Assembly (NCBI GenBank): GCA_947650365.1
Contig: OX393550.1
Span: 51,771,879-51,835,878 of the forward strand
Reading direction: 5' to 3'
DNA from: Chamaelirium japonicum
Taxonomy: Eukaryota > Streptophyta > Magnoliopsida > Liliales > Melanthiaceae
DNA: 64,000 nucleotides
Below, piece after piece: positions 23,041-38,000 of the stretch. The position numbers were made by a program, and so were the translations under genes. The notes under the pieces are model-generated. The model saw only the letters and a program-made list of their open reading frames with translations, made no database searches and had not been told where the DNA came from. Each line of letters opens with the position of its first letter. The first letter of the stretch is position 1.

Positions 23041-26000
23041 CAAAGAAACTTAAATGAATAAAGTAATTAACAAAACATATGAAAATAGCACATTCAATGA
23101 TCTAATCATAATTCATACCTGGTAACATGAAACTATAATAGCCATGATATCAACTCCACAATCATGCATCAATGATTCATTAGTCATTAATCATTACGAA
23201 GTCCAAATATTCAAGACTCAAAGCCAAAATAAACATCCATCAAGTTAATATATCATGTCTTGACAAAAAATATTTAAAACAGAATAAAGAAACCCCCAAC
23301 CACTCTTCATTTCAACCCAACTTCAAGGAGTGCATTGTCATCATTAGCATCGCCAACATCGGTGAATAGTACGGCCTCTAAATCCGATTCATCAAGGGAA
23401 AGATTTGCAACCTTAAGTATCCCCACACTTCCAATGAATCAAATGTATCCCCTCCAGGGGAGTATCCCACATCTTAGTCTCACCTTCTTTGTATTGTCAA
23501 CCTCTTCTTGATATAAGACGAAGATTGTTGTTGAGATGTGATTTTGTTCCTTTTCAATGAGTATATGAAATAATAGGTGCTTCTATTCTGCTCGCAATAT
23601 GAGGAAGAATTTTTTTGGATACGGCGCATATCCGGACCGTATCCAAAACCATTTTTTGGTTTTTTTGATTTATTTTGAATATTTTTTACCGTATAGAATA
23701 CATATCGGGTCATATCCTAGCCGTATCAGTATCCGATACACATCCCATACAGGTACGAGGCCTCTTCCGGAGTATCTGTGCTTCCTAGACTCCGGAACTT
23801 CCCCTTCTCTTCTTCCCCATGTTATCTCTCAAACCCTAGTTTGATAGTTAGAGCATCAACAGCAGTTGTCCCTGTTTTTGTCATTTCTCTGTAAAGAAGA
23901 CAAAAAGAAGATGGCGAAGAGGAAAAGAAGATCAAGAAGAGAAGAGAAACAGCCATGAACTCTCCCATTCTTTTCTCTCCCCGTGAAAGCCCTGATTTTC
24001 CCCCTTTTCTGTGCGAGGCGGTTAGATCCCCCTCTCTGTTATATCCGCTTGAAGAAGAAGCAACACCCCCCATCCTCTATTTCTATGTGAAACAGGGCTC
24101 CTGGGCTTCATACGACGTGCAGAAAAACCACGAGAATAAATCTTGTGGTTCTATTTTTCCATGGGCACCCTCATGCGTCCTATTACTTATCTGAGAGCAA
24201 CCCTGTCTCAAGTCTTTTGCATAAAAACACCCCTGTTGCACTGTTATTGCATATTACATTAGCTGGGCACCTAGTTTTGCAGAGGGCACCCACAGTTTCT
24301 CGAAAAGCTGATTTGTTGTTTTTCGCTGATTCAAGCATCTTTTAGGGTAGATTTCAACTGGGATTTGCTTATTTGTTTGAAGATTAATTCAGGTGACATC
24401 TTCATCTCTTTTATCTGGCAAGAATGGAGGGTTATATATTTGAATTTTGAGGGACCCCGTAATCCGTCCCTCATCAGTTTCACTACATCTAGATGGGGAA
24501 AGAGAGAAGAGAAGAAGAAGACATTAGGAAAAAAAAAAAGATGAAAAAAGGGGTGGGGGTATTATGGATACAAATTAACCAAATGGGAATTTTGGTTGAA
24601 TTATTATCCTTCTCTCTCCTTTCACTTTCCTAGCAACCAAGGAATGTAAACTGATTTCACTATTTATTTTCTTTTCCTTTACTTTTCTTGCAACAAACAC
24701 AAACTAAAGAAACAGTTCAGAAATCATAGTCCATGTGAACTAATGGGATTGGAATGACTTCACACAAAGGTATCAAGGAAGTTATAGCCGTACGTATATG
24801 AAAAAGTTGCTTTCACGCAACGTTTGAAGAAGCAATTCATACTTAAACATTATTAAGTAGGTAACAAGTAACGCAGAGGGGCACGTGTGCAACAATTATG
24901 ATACATAACACTAAAGGGAACAGGAAAAATATTAATGGAGCTCATAATGGCTTGACCATCAAAACAAACAATGCTGGAAGCAGTGCCACCACCTTTGCTT
25001 TGTACTAAAGACATGCATTATCAGTTCGAATGAGATGTTTGCATAACTATCCCAATAGGCAAGAATTCGGATGGCCTACACCTTAGTATGTAACTGGACA
25101 TAAATGGTTATTTGGTTGACACTACAGTAATAGAATGCCCTTGAAATGGAAGCAACTGATATTTAGCCTCTAGGATCCCTAGTTGCTCAACTCCTCAGAG
25201 TAACATCTTCAAGGAAAGTAATACTGAGAGTCTGAGACAAACTACACATATAACGCCTTTCTCCTGGATGTTCTCCTATGTGCACTTCTTGATAGGTGAA
25301 GCCAAGGTTGTTTAGAAACAAAGCCACATATTTAATTTTGCAAACAATTTTGCCCAAATACAAGCACGCATCATGAAGTTATTCAGTCAGAATAAGCCCA
25401 ATGTTTGTGAATGAAATCTTATAGAACTGGCTAGACATTCATACATTTCCGTTCAGCAAAATTGTAACCTTTTAAATATAGGGGAAATTACAAAAACATC
25501 CCCTGAACTACCTCATTTCATATTAGTCCCTCAACTAATTTTTTGGACAATTTGATCCCTGAACTATGCTTTGTTTGCATTTAGCCCCCTCAATCAACTT
25601 TTATTCCAAAAATACCATTATCCTAGAAATCATAAATTCAATATTTTAAAACAAATTTGTGTCTCATTGGAAATTGATACGGGTATTTTTGGGATAAAAA
25701 ACTGGCGGAGGGGGCTCAATGTAGACAGATCATAGTTCAGGGATCAAATTATTCAAAAAAAAAAAGCTTTTTTTTTTGGAGCAATTCCTCTCCGAGAAGG
25801 AGAGGATGGGGTTAAGCCATACCCCAAGCTATATTATTAAAATTATTCAAAAAAAAAAAGTTGAGGGACCAATATGAAATGAGATGTATAGTTCAGGGGA
25901 GGTTTTTGTAATTTGGCGTTAAATATATAGAATACTGGATTGAAACAAGGATGTATGATTCAATTGGAGGCAAACAAGATCATGTAAACTAGAACTAGTT

Positions 26001-29000
26001 GATTAACTATGAAAAAGATATCAATTTACCATCGCTAAGAAAACCAAAATATGTAACCGTTGTTCCGAAGTGAATGACCCCTGTCTGGATCCATTCAGCA
26101 GCAAAGACATCGGTAGCCGTGAGCCCCCCCTGTACCCATCAAACAACACCAGAACATATAATAGGTAACGGAATAACTTTTTACATACCACAAATATAGG
26201 CGGAGCCAGGATTTTTGTATAAGGGGGCATCATAACATCAATAGTTTTTTTGCACATTTTATACCACAAACAACAAAGAAAAAATCTTACATTCACAAAT
26301 GGATTTGAAATTTAAATACATAAATTAGCATTGTTGTCAATAATTTTTTGCATGAGGTAAGTTCATTCCGAATATTTTTGTTCAAGGTTCGAAATTTTGA
26401 TTTCGACCATCATTTCGACCCCTCCAAAAAATGGCATATTTCACGAAATAACGCAAAATAGGTCATTTTGGTGTATACAAAAAAATGAAATATTGCATGA
26501 TTTTTGGCAAAATATTTTGATTTTCTTTACCTTGTTAATGTTCAACTTCTCATTAGATTTGTTTTAGTTTCCATAAATAAACATTATTCCTCATAAAGGT
26601 AACATAGTTGCTATAAAGGTATGCAGCACTTTCATGCTCAAAACAGGAATAAGGCCATTCTTTCTCATACCATCATGGAGGGTAAAGAATTCAAAAGAGC
26701 ATGAATCCAACCTCCATATTCAGAAGAAGAGTTTTTTGTTATTCATATAAAAAGGCCAAGCTCCTCAAAACTCTTACGCGTTGAAGTTTATAAGTAGCCC
26801 CAATAAACTTGCGAAAAGAAATAGGAATCGTCAATAGATTTTCATGGTCATGCACACATTTGAGCAATGAGAGCTATATATGGACAATTTGCTATTAACA
26901 AAACCAAAAGAGCTAATTGAATCCCTTGCACTCGAATTTAACAGGCCTTACTTAGACATCTAAAAAATGATCGAGAACTGGATAGGTTCAAGGGTTCCAA
27001 CCAAGTATGAAATGATTTTCAAAGTGTAAACTTAAGTTGAATTGATCTGCTGAAGGGAATCAAGTCTGTCGCACATCCTAAACATGGGTTTCTGAACCAA
27101 AAGAACAATCCTTGGAAACTCTTGATGCAAACTCCAAGAAATTTATCAAGAAATGGAAAAACCCTAGGTCAAACCTAGCATCGTTGACCCAGAACATCAA
27201 ATAGCACAGAACCAATGGTGACCTCGTTTTTAGGCAGTATTCCATTCTACTAAGTAGTTTCTTTATCAAGATTCCCAATTATAACAAGTTATCTGAAGAA
27301 GAGACATCACTCACATCCAGTACAAAATTAGGCATTTAGGCTAGTCCCAGCTTTTCATCCTTTCAAGTAAAGTTTAGAAATCATCAAATTGACTCTGTGT
27401 AAGTGATTTTCAAGTTCAGTAACGTTTTTGTCTGTCTGATCACTTAAAAATTGCTGTAGATATCAATGGCATTTTATGCCGTTAGATATTACGAGAATTT
27501 GCTTGATGTAACAACCTGGCAGCAATCCATTCGTGGTCTAAAAACCAACCACAAAAAAAAGTATAAACAAACTGTGAAAGATGATATTAGAAAGGCCAAT
27601 GAAGGCACATATGTAAGAAGTAAGTTTTGATTACCTTCACAATAGATATTGCAGCAGAAACTGGATCTCTAACTCCTAGAACTGTCCAAACCAAAGAATT
27701 GTCAGAACCAGCAGGAATAATGCCAATTGGAATTGAAATTGCTTCTTTCTGATTCTCTCTGTTGAGGAGACCATTGAGAACCTGCATCATCAGATAATAT
27801 ATATAGCTTTTCAATCTAGAAAGTTTATACAAATTTCCAAAATATATTAATCATGAAATATAAGGGGGTTATTAATGCATATCAACTGCAGGTGGGATGG
27901 AGGAAAGAACCCAAATGCAATTTGAAGTAGAGAAAGAACACATATGCATCAAAATCCATAAGAGTATTTTAAAAAATTGGACATGAACAGACATGTGAAA
28001 AAATAATGGTAGAAATGACAGAACAAGGCCAGCAAAGGTCTGTAATTAGGAAGAAACAAAAAATATCTCAAAAAAAAAAAAAAACATTTGCCATGTTAAA
28101 ACATAGTACATATTGGCTTTAGAACGAAAAAACAAACATCTTGTGGCATTATGAGTGGAACAAATATGAGAATATAGATATCTCGAAAGTGGGGAAAGAG
28201 TGGATCCCTCGTGCCCCTTCACCCCTAGTTTGGAATGTAGAATCCACCAGATGTTTCTAGAGTAAGGGCAGTGTAGCAGTAGGTGATTAATATCCTCTCA
28301 TCCGCCCCCACATAGCACACACGAGACTTCAGAAACACTTGGGTTCTTCCTTCGTTGGAGCTGGACTTTTGCGATAAGGCGATCTTTAAGGCACAGCCAC
28401 ATGAAGATCCTGCACTTGAGTGGAGCTGGGGATTTCCATAAATGAGATGCTATTGGGCAGACGGTTCCCCCATTGTTGATGAATCGGTAGAATGAGCTAA
28501 CCATAAATGAACCAGAGTGCAGTTTCCAACAAGAGGAGTCGTGGGTGTGAGATCCCAAAGTGATCAAGAATGGAGTACAACTCACTGAGTTGCCCCGAGC
28601 ATACGCTACTTTAATTATTACATCCAAGCATCTCTTCTATCGAAGGAAACACGGATACTCCAAAACAGGCCCCATACCCTAATTGGAAATGGATGGAATA
28701 CGGCCGAATACATATTCAATACAGTTGAGTATCTGAATTAAAAAAATCAAACAAAAATATTGGATACAGTAGGGACAAGTTCGAGATACTGCAGGGAAAC
28801 GAGTAAGATTTATTTTGGTTTTTTTTTGTCAGTTTTACTTATAATCGGTTGGCTTGGAACTTATAAGAGGTTGGGCAGTCGACCGCCTCACCTCATACCC
28901 CTTCAAAACCCTCGATTGAATGTGTTAATGTTTTTTTTTCTTGTCCATTCCATATAGTTTATTTAGTTACTTTATCCATTTAATTTTTATCATATAAATA

Positions 29001-32000
29001 TACTAGTTATACCCGTGCCTGCACTGTAGCAGCTGCCTTCGGTAGCAAAACACATTCGGCGCTAGTGCCCACATTTGACGGGGACACCAATATTCGGCGG
29101 GGACGCTCACATTCGGTGACGGCGGCAATTTTCGGCGGGGGAGGGCGACAGGGTGAAAAAATTCATCAATGGCACCCACATTCGGCATTGGCGCCCACAT
29201 TCGGCCACGACATCCGTTTTTAGTTAGCTTAGTGCAAAAGTAATTTTTATCACTATTTAAAAATTTACTCTCATATGAAAAAAAAAACATACATGCCATA
29301 CAAAATGTATTCAAACAATACATATATCCAAAATGTATTCAAAAAACACATGTATCCAAAGTTGTATCAACGATGCCTCCGGTGCGGCCTCTACGGGGCA
29401 CCTGACTTTTTCTTATCTAGACGACCGGAAAAAAAAAAAAAAACACGACCAAAAAAACGCTATGTGCGTGTGCCTTTTTTCCCTTCTTTTGACAACCAAA
29501 AACAATTGTGCATAAGTCAGGTATAGACCCTAGCAACCAGGCATGCATCACAGCCGCACAACGATTGTGCAAACATATGGAGTGCATTCATTGTGCGACT
29601 GTGATGCACGTAGAGTAAGCTAGGGTCCATATTCGACTCATGCCGGACAAATCAATATAGACACGTACTTGTAGGTACTAATATAAAAGTAAATGGTGTT
29701 AACCGGTGACCCTCTCTCTCTCATTCTGCCTTTGTTTTCTTTCTCTTTAGAGAACCCACAAAAAAAAAGTCCATCGCAGACAAAAAAAACCCATAAAAAA
29801 CAATTATAAAAAAATTATTTTTGCATAAGTTGTAAATCTAGGACTGCCAATTGGGCTTAGGCTAACCCGATATCCGCTTGTTCGGATGGAAAAATTTTGG
29901 ACCGAGCTTTATGTGAGCTTGGGCTGGACTGAGCTTGGACATGATTTCAAGCCCGAACTTGAGTTCAAACCGAGTTCGGACCATGTTAAGCTCAACCCGT
30001 TTTAGGCCCGAACCCGAAATAACAAGGGTGTATTAGTTTATTGAATCATCACCTCTCGATATATTTTGCTTATTTAGGAGATAAAGTTATTCGCAAGTTG
30101 TGTTTTAGTGAGAGTTGCTATTGTTTAGAATCTCATACCTTTTGTTGCTCTTTGTATGCTAACGACTTTTAAGTATATCGCCCATACAAAGATGCTAGGT
30201 TTTAGTGAAATGGTGAGATGTATTGTTACTTATAAATTGTAGGAACATAGTGAATGTCATTTTTTCATCAGTTTTTCTCTTACAATGCTCTTATTCGGGA
30301 CAGCCCGAACTCGGCCTGAAATCCAAGAAGGAAAATGGGTTGAATTTGGGTTAAACATAATGGTAAAACTTTGGGTCGAGTTGAGAGCCACCTAGAGTTC
30401 GGGACGAGTTTGGGCGGCCTTGACCTACCCAGCCCAGCTCGATTGGCATGCCTAGCTATGATTGAAGCAATGTAAGAGAATAGTGATCTCTCCCTCTCCA
30501 TCCCTCCCTCCCCCCCCTCTCTCTTCTCTCCCTCTCTGATTATACCTTTGTTTTCCTTCTTTGTAGAAAGCCCAAAAAAAAATCCATTCCGAACAAAGAA
30601 AAAAATTCATTAGAACCCCCCCCCCCCCCCCCACCCACCTGACTCCCTCTTTATCTATCTTTGCGCTTTTGTTTTCGTCCCTTTAGAAGGCAAAAAAATA
30701 ACTCGCCCTAAATAACCAGTATTAGAAAGAAAAACCCCTTTTTCCTTCCCTTTAGAAACAAAAATAATAATTTTTTTTTGCATGGGCTGTGATTAAAGCA
30801 ATGGAAAACAATGTTTTTGCATGTTTTTTTCTTCTCTTTAGACGACAACTCCTTCCCCCCCCCCCCCACACACACACACATGACTCTCTCTCTCTCCCTT
30901 TGTTTTCCTTCTCTCTATACAGCCCACAAAAAAATCCATCGCAGACAAAAAAATATTATAAACAATTAGAAACTGAAAACTAGAAGTAAACCAGCCAAGA
31001 CCCAAAGGTGAACCAATTGAACCCACTGAGGTGAACCAACTGAACCCACTGAAGTAAACCAACCCCGCCTAGACCGAAAGTAGAAATAGCCCAGAGGTGA
31101 AACAAAGTGAATCAACCTACCTCACAATATGAACCAAGGTGGACCAATTGAACCACTAATTTGAACCGGTATGTACTGGTACACATAAAATTCGAAGCTC
31201 CGAAAATCAGCTGGGTCGGTTTGAACCGAATACAACTTAAATCTCCATGTCACTCATTTGAATCAGATTTGAAAACCGCATTGGCCCTGTCATCATCATC
31301 TCTGTGAGAGGGATTCCTTTAGGTCAGCTGCCACTCAAGATTTGAAGGGGGATCTCGTGAGAGAGCTTCGAATGGCCGATGCAGATGCGAGAAATATCTC
31401 ATGCGACACCACATAGTGATGTCGTACTTCGAATGAAGCTCACACAAGGGAGCTTCGAACGGATCTTGCCGACGATGCTTCAACCGTCGTCAGAGCTCAC
31501 GCGAGACGCTGACAACGAAAAGCTTTAAGCGGATCACGTCGGTCGGTGATGCGAAGCCGATACAGATGCTTCCCCTTGTGTTTTGCTCGGGTGACAATGT
31601 CCACCACCACTCTTCGACGATAGCAGAAGGATCCTCGGTCTCCGATGATGTCGAGGTCACCGACAGACGTCGGATGTCCAGCCAGAAGTTCTTCGGGGAC
31701 AAGAACCAGAGGTCGAAGTGAAGAGATGAGAAGCAAGGGACAAAGGACGATGTCCACTGCGACTGGATCAGAGATCTTTGTTTGTCTAGAGAGATCCTCC
31801 ACCTCCTCTGTTCGTTTGAAGATCCTCATACGAAGATCTCTAATCCAAGGTCAGCTCTCGATTAGATGATCTCACAAATCCAGAGGCTCTGATGTCGATG
31901 ATGATGGAGCAAAGCAAGGCCGACGATGATGCTCCACGATGGATTGAAGGCAGCTTAAGGAGGGAAGGAGAAGATGAACTCATGGCTCTGATAACATGTT

Positions 32001-35000
32001 AGGAAAGGGGTGAGAGAGAGAGGGATTTGGGAACAAAGAGAACCATTTTACTTATTGGGGCAATGGCCCTATACATGTCTATACAAAAGATGGGGTCACC
32101 CGAGGTGAACATACCGCAAAAGGCTAGTAATAAACCTACACAAAAAGTAATATACTCACACTTTAACAAATACTCAAGTTAAAGACTTGGATTTGGGATT
32201 TTGGAATCTATCACACTAACTCACCTCAGTCACAATCCTACTATTCATTCCTTGGCATGGAAGCAATTCCCACTCATAGCATGTTCTAGCACCAATAACA
32301 TTGAATATTGACTCAATCTTTATTATCCTTGTCTTGACCAGTTGATCTCAACTCAAGTGGAGAATCCACTACGTCAAGGTCAACAAATCAGGCATGGACT
32401 AAAAATTTAAAATGGGAACATTTATCATACGGTCCCTACCTCCAAGAAAAAAACATGCCCACACCACTAATACCTCTCTTCCTCTTCCTTATTGCTTTGT
32501 GATGGTTTCCTTAACACATACAACATAGCATTACTTCTAATCCCAATATGGACCTTTTCCTTTTTGACAAAGGTTTCAAATCTTGTTTTAGTATCGAGTT
32601 CCACATACAACATAGCATTTATCATACGGTCCCTCAACCCACCCACCACCCTTCCGTTCCTACAATTTTGCTCCAAAATTGGGTGGTTTCAACTTTCAAA
32701 TCAGAATATTTACAAAATAAAATATATATTTTAGAAAATAAACATTTTAGAAAATTTTCAAAAAAAGGTACATGTTGAATAAAATATTTTACATAATGTT
32801 ATAGCATAAAATATAATTTGATGATAACCTAAACATCTAAGGCGTAATGTGTCTCGAAGTAACTGACTAATAGCTTATGTGCTCAGTTACCAATATTACT
32901 ATCAACCATCAAGTATCAATTATTAGCTCAAGTAGGAAAAGTAGTGAGTTAGAAATAAAGCAAATATCCACATTTCCTATCCCCCTAAAGTCATAGATAA
33001 AAGTCACGAGTCAAAATCATGTGATTGCAAAGTGGATCATACTAGTGTCGGGTGTCGGTCTACCCTAATCATCATCATACATGGACTAGGGTACTAGTTC
33101 TAAGGTAATAATGTTGCAGGTCCCAATCCATGTATCCATTTACGCATTAAACATTTATAGTTGATTGCAAGGGATGGTGTTGGCAGCAATGTTAAAAAAT
33201 CCTCAGACTGAAAACAATTTATTTCTCAAATCATTGTTAGTGGTGTACGACCGCTTATAATAAAAGGTGGCGCAAGCCACACAACACTAGATTTTTATTT
33301 GAAATTTTTAAATTTAATATTAACGTAAATGTTTGAATGATAAAGTTGTCAGGATCATTTAAGCTAAGCTGGTTGTTCTTATAAAATTACCAAAAGTGAC
33401 GAAAAAACAACTCCATTGTATCAGTCCGTTTAGGTTAATTTTCATCAAAATTCAGTCAACCCCAACCCTCCATTTACAGTTTTTAGTTGTTTTCCAGTTT
33501 CTCCCCGGTCAAACCAATCCAAAAACACAGAAACTTAGTGGTTCTGGTTCAACTGAAACTCCAATCCTCGCCCCTTCCTAGCACGTCCGAATTCTTGAAG
33601 GATCAATTGGTCAAATCGTAGGAATCAGAATAATCAATTCTCTTTGCCCTAGGACTTGAAAATATATACTCAATCAATCAATTGGATCCAAGAGAGGACG
33701 TCCACCATGGGACTTTACTCTGGTGCGTTACTGCTTAGAAAGAAGACCTTAACATATAATCATTTGGTGTAAGTTATCTCACATCTTTGGAACTTGGAAG
33801 CCCGGGGGTGCATTGGAACCTTTTCATTGGATGAAGGATTCGTTATTTCAAATTTTTGCAACAAAGAAGACATGTAAAAAGTTCTTGATTTTAGGTACTG
33901 GCTTAATCTAGGGAAACCATTATTCGCAAGTAATGGAAAGTAGGTATGGATATAAGTTAAGAAAAGTTCAGCTCCATACGATTATGCATTGAACTAACTT
34001 GCCTGAGCGATTGTAGGGTATGATATCTTAGGTTTAAATTGCTAAATTAGATCAAGTGAAGATTTAGTTTAATAAGAGTCTATTCTGATGTCCTTAATTT
34101 TACTTTTGAGCCCTCGGATGCAACAATGCAAGTTGTTATGCTCTAGGGAGTCTCTGAATTTTAGTATTTTAGATCAATGGTTAAAATTGGAGTGATGGGA
34201 GGGCCAAGGGTACATGCTGAACTAAATGATGACCTCAAAACTTTACACAAAAAGAAAGACTAGTAGAAGAAAAACTAGTATGAAAGGAGAAGGAAATGAA
34301 AGAAGCAAAGAACTAACCTCATTAACAATTCCATCACCACCAACACATATAATTCCTATAAGAACAATATAGAAACAAAAGATAAGACTACAGCATTCAA
34401 AAAAAGTCACCATGCTTAGCTAAAAGATCATGAATTGGTGATATATACCATCAGGGCATGTGCTGAAATCAACAGTAGAAGCTAGAGTTTTTGCATGACC
34501 TGCATATGTCGTTTTAACTACTTCCATCTTAAAACCTGCAAGCTGTGTCCAATTTACTATGCATGTTAGCAAATAAAAACTCAAAGAAACCAATTCTTAT
34601 CCCAGTGAATATAGCTGGTTGATATTCTTCATTAGAGATAGGAAGAGAAAAAGGAAAATAAAGTTATTGAAACTTTGTCTTCAAAAGAGTATACACAAGT
34701 AAAACATAACTACCCGGTTCAGTTGGAGTTTGAATAAAGGTTCTACCGAGTCAAAGGTAATGAATTAGTAGATTGTTTATATACTTCTATCGCTATGCAG
34801 TCAAAGTCGGTAGTCGGCCCTAGTGAGCCAACGGCCGACTAGGACTAGTCGGGACTAGTCGGCCAAAACTTATTCTAACCCCTCCCCCCTCCCTAAACAT
34901 ATATGATATATGAACTAGCATAAATGTCAATAAGTATATGATATTAGTCGGTTAATAACAATACATACCTTCACACTTACAGCATTGGTATAAATACATA

Positions 35001-38000
35001 AGTAACAGTCTAATAGAACACAGTTGTATTGGCTTCATGCCCATGTCAGAAGACTCAGGAACTAAGAATTCATCACAATATTTGTTTGATGATGTTTAAT
35101 CTGTGAACAACCCCAATTTTGATTATAGGGTTATACGGATATCAACAAATAAACAAATTATTTGTCTATGTTTTTATCTGAAATTCTCAGGTGCTCAACA
35201 TATGATTACAGGGAAGAGCCATAGTTGTGAGTCTTGCGACTCAAGACTTTGAGCCAATGTAAAAAAATCCAAATAAAATTGCTTACAAAGACTCCTTTCA
35301 AAAAAAAAAATTGCTTGCAGAATACTGCCTGGGGACTAGTCGGCAGTCGCTAGTCGGGGACTAGTCGGGTTTAGTCGGAGACTAGTCGGGATTCCGCCCA
35401 GCAATGACAGAATCGGAATTAATCGGTCGGCAAAATACCGCCTGGGGACTAGTCGCCGACTAATCCCGACTTTGATAGCATAGTTCTATCGATGAAAACA
35501 ACAAAGAAGACAAACAGGCACCTACAGAGGGATGTGAACTGCTGTGTAGTTGCTTCAATGCTTCCTAACTAGAAAATGAAGAGAAAGGTGATAAGATTTC
35601 GCTTACACTTGTCACATAAACGGTGTTATTCAATGGTAAATTAAGTTCATATCATCAATGATTTGCAGTGGTTGATCCAAAGTTCCGATAGTTCGATTCC
35701 AAGGAAGATCAATATTGGCAACCACTATCGGATAATGGTGATCCAATAGTGGAACAATGTGTTAAACTACATCCGGATCATCCCGGGAAGAGGAACGTGT
35801 AACAAAAATATTTTGATACAACAAGCTAAGAATAAGTAGAATTTAAATTTAGTTGTTGTTAGGTTATGTATCAGTTTATTCGATTCAAATCTTTTCTAAC
35901 ATGAAGTTAGTTCAGATTCTCTGAGCCATTAAAGAGTTTATTCAGGTTTTTGCAAACTTTATGTATACAGTGGAGATTAGATGTTTATACTGCCGGTTAG
36001 GCCCTTAAACTCTGTGATTTGGTGGACAACACAATTTAGATCAAAATTTAAGTTGGTGGGACCACCAACTAAAAGAGTCAGTAGAGGGGTGGCCAGCTTC
36101 TATGGATCAGTTTTCTTTGTATTAACAGAGACATTAAGTGGCCAATCAAAAGAGCCTCATAAGATTTTTTTTAAAGGAAAAGAGGATTAGGCTGGACAGA
36201 TTTAACAAGTTCTTGAGGATCCCACCAGATTACAGTAGGACAAAGAGTATTTGGCGCTCAAAAGAAATCCATGCAATGGGAGTAGCAGAGCATTCTTTTA
36301 GAAGTAGAACGGCTATCATCCTCGGTTTTTTAGGTAAACCGGTAGGTTCAGCCAAAAGCGATGGTTGAACCCTATTCCTCCCTCTTTTTCTCATATTTTG
36401 GTGTAGTGGGATCTATACTAGGCAGTACTTTCTATTCAATGAAGATGCTTGTAATAATTGTCCTTTCCATAAAGGACAATTGTAGAATTGTTTAGGGCTT
36501 TGTTTTTGGCTTTAAAAGCCTACATAAGATGTGGTAATGTTCACATTGTACGCGGAGGTCAAGGAATAAATGAAATTCAGATTCTATCATTTCTCTTCCC
36601 CTTTTCTAACAGTTTCTTCTTTGTTCGAGCTTGCAGATTTGCCCCCCGTCATCTTGTTATGATTGTAAGTTTTGTAACTTCCTTTGACATTTTTTTTCGA
36701 CTGACATCTGAAACAGTTTTTAAATTTTATCATATTTTCATCTCTAAAATTGGGGACCATTGTGGATCGATTCTATAGGCTTGTTTCCATGTAATTTGCA
36801 TTAGAACGGTAAAATCTTCATGACAGAGCAAAGTTCAAGCAATCTTCATCATATGGATATGCAAAGATCGTAAAAGGATTCTACATATCTTCGAGTGGAT
36901 GATCTAAACATGCAAATTAAATCAAAAAAGTGCACAAAGAAAGATGTTGCATAGTCCCCATTTATGACCCATTAGCGGGTGTAGTGACAACTCAATGCCG
37001 GAGATCAGACAACGGCAACAACCAACGGCACCTAATGGAGATTGAATGGTGGAAGATGCTAACATGGATGATCCTACCTTGCCATGTATATGTGGAATAA
37101 GACAGCTAACGATTATAGTTACAAAAAATTCCGACTTATTGAAAAAGTCGTGTTTTAAACTCGAACTTAACATAAGAAAAAAAATTTGCCGATTTTTACC
37201 ATAACTTATTCAACTCACCAAAATCGTTGATTTTACCATGACCTTCTCAATAATTAGCGATTTAATCAACAACCTTGGTGACAATAAATTCTTTGGAAAA
37301 TGATGAGAACAGAGCAAGTGAAGATGATGCAAATTTGGGATTTGATGCTCTTGATACGTTGATGAATTCTAACTAGGATTCATAGAATCTTTATATTTTA
37401 ATCAATGATTTTTTTAAATAATGAGGTTTTGTAATATTTATCTTGGGATGATGTTGCGTAGACATATTTATAGAGTATCGTTGTGAACCTAAGTTGGGAT
37501 TGGATGTTGTTTCTATTGATGGTTCGTTACCTAATATTATTATATTTATATTTAAGAATTATAAATGTCTTATTTTCTTAACATAAACGAAAATTTTGAA
37601 ATAATTTTTAAGAATATTAAATTGTATATTATTCTTATTTTTATCTCACCAAGTTTTTCAAAACAAAATTCAATTGTTTTGTTTTAATTTCACCCTACCG
37701 ATTAAATCCTGAACCCGATCTTCTCCTCGATTCTTCCACATTTTTATTTCGAAATTTTTTTTCTTTCTCGAGCTTTAGATGAACCGAATTATTGTTGAAC
37801 CCGAACTTTGTGACTATGCTAACAATCTGACTATTGCAATACAACTATAAAAATATAATTGTTTATGGTAGATCCAGTAGTTGGAGGTCCACGAATAGAG
37901 CAACCATTACATGATCCAGCTTGGTGAGACAAGCCTCCCAAGCAAATTTGGCAGAAGGAGACTCAAGTAATTAGATAGATGACCCAAACACAATGTCCAG

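Larger units (their letters stand above)
16788..26029 (-). other. LCBK1: LCBK1 intron 6 (9242 bp)
   Basis: GTAAAT...GCAG. Contents: tandem repeats (17230-18075), an exon-like plus-strand segment (18777-18952), a CGAAATTT-rich repeat (20283-21870), a TIR element with (AT)n (22865-23787) and a Mutator-type MITE (25481-25918). 19000-20280, 21900-22850 and 23800-25480 show no supportable feature, except for a GAGCATCAACAGCAG motif near 23850 that resembles MITE ends. Confidence 0.85.
27782..34317 (-). other. LCBK1: LCBK1 intron 4 (6536 bp)
   Basis: GTTAGT...GCAG. Holds a LINE fragment (28190-28627), an ATTCGGC minisatellite (29040-29215), a hAT-like MITE (29839-30454) within T/CT-rich diverged repeats (29700-30980), and a small LTR with primer-binding site (31997-32168). 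27850-28190, 28640-29030 and 32170-34317 show no supportable feature. Confidence 0.85.

Noticed and set aside
36138..36368. 76-aa plus ORF (MANQKSLIRFFLKEKRIRLD...)
   Set aside because: No homologue recognised and no splice-linked neighbours. Adjacent sequence looks LTR-like.
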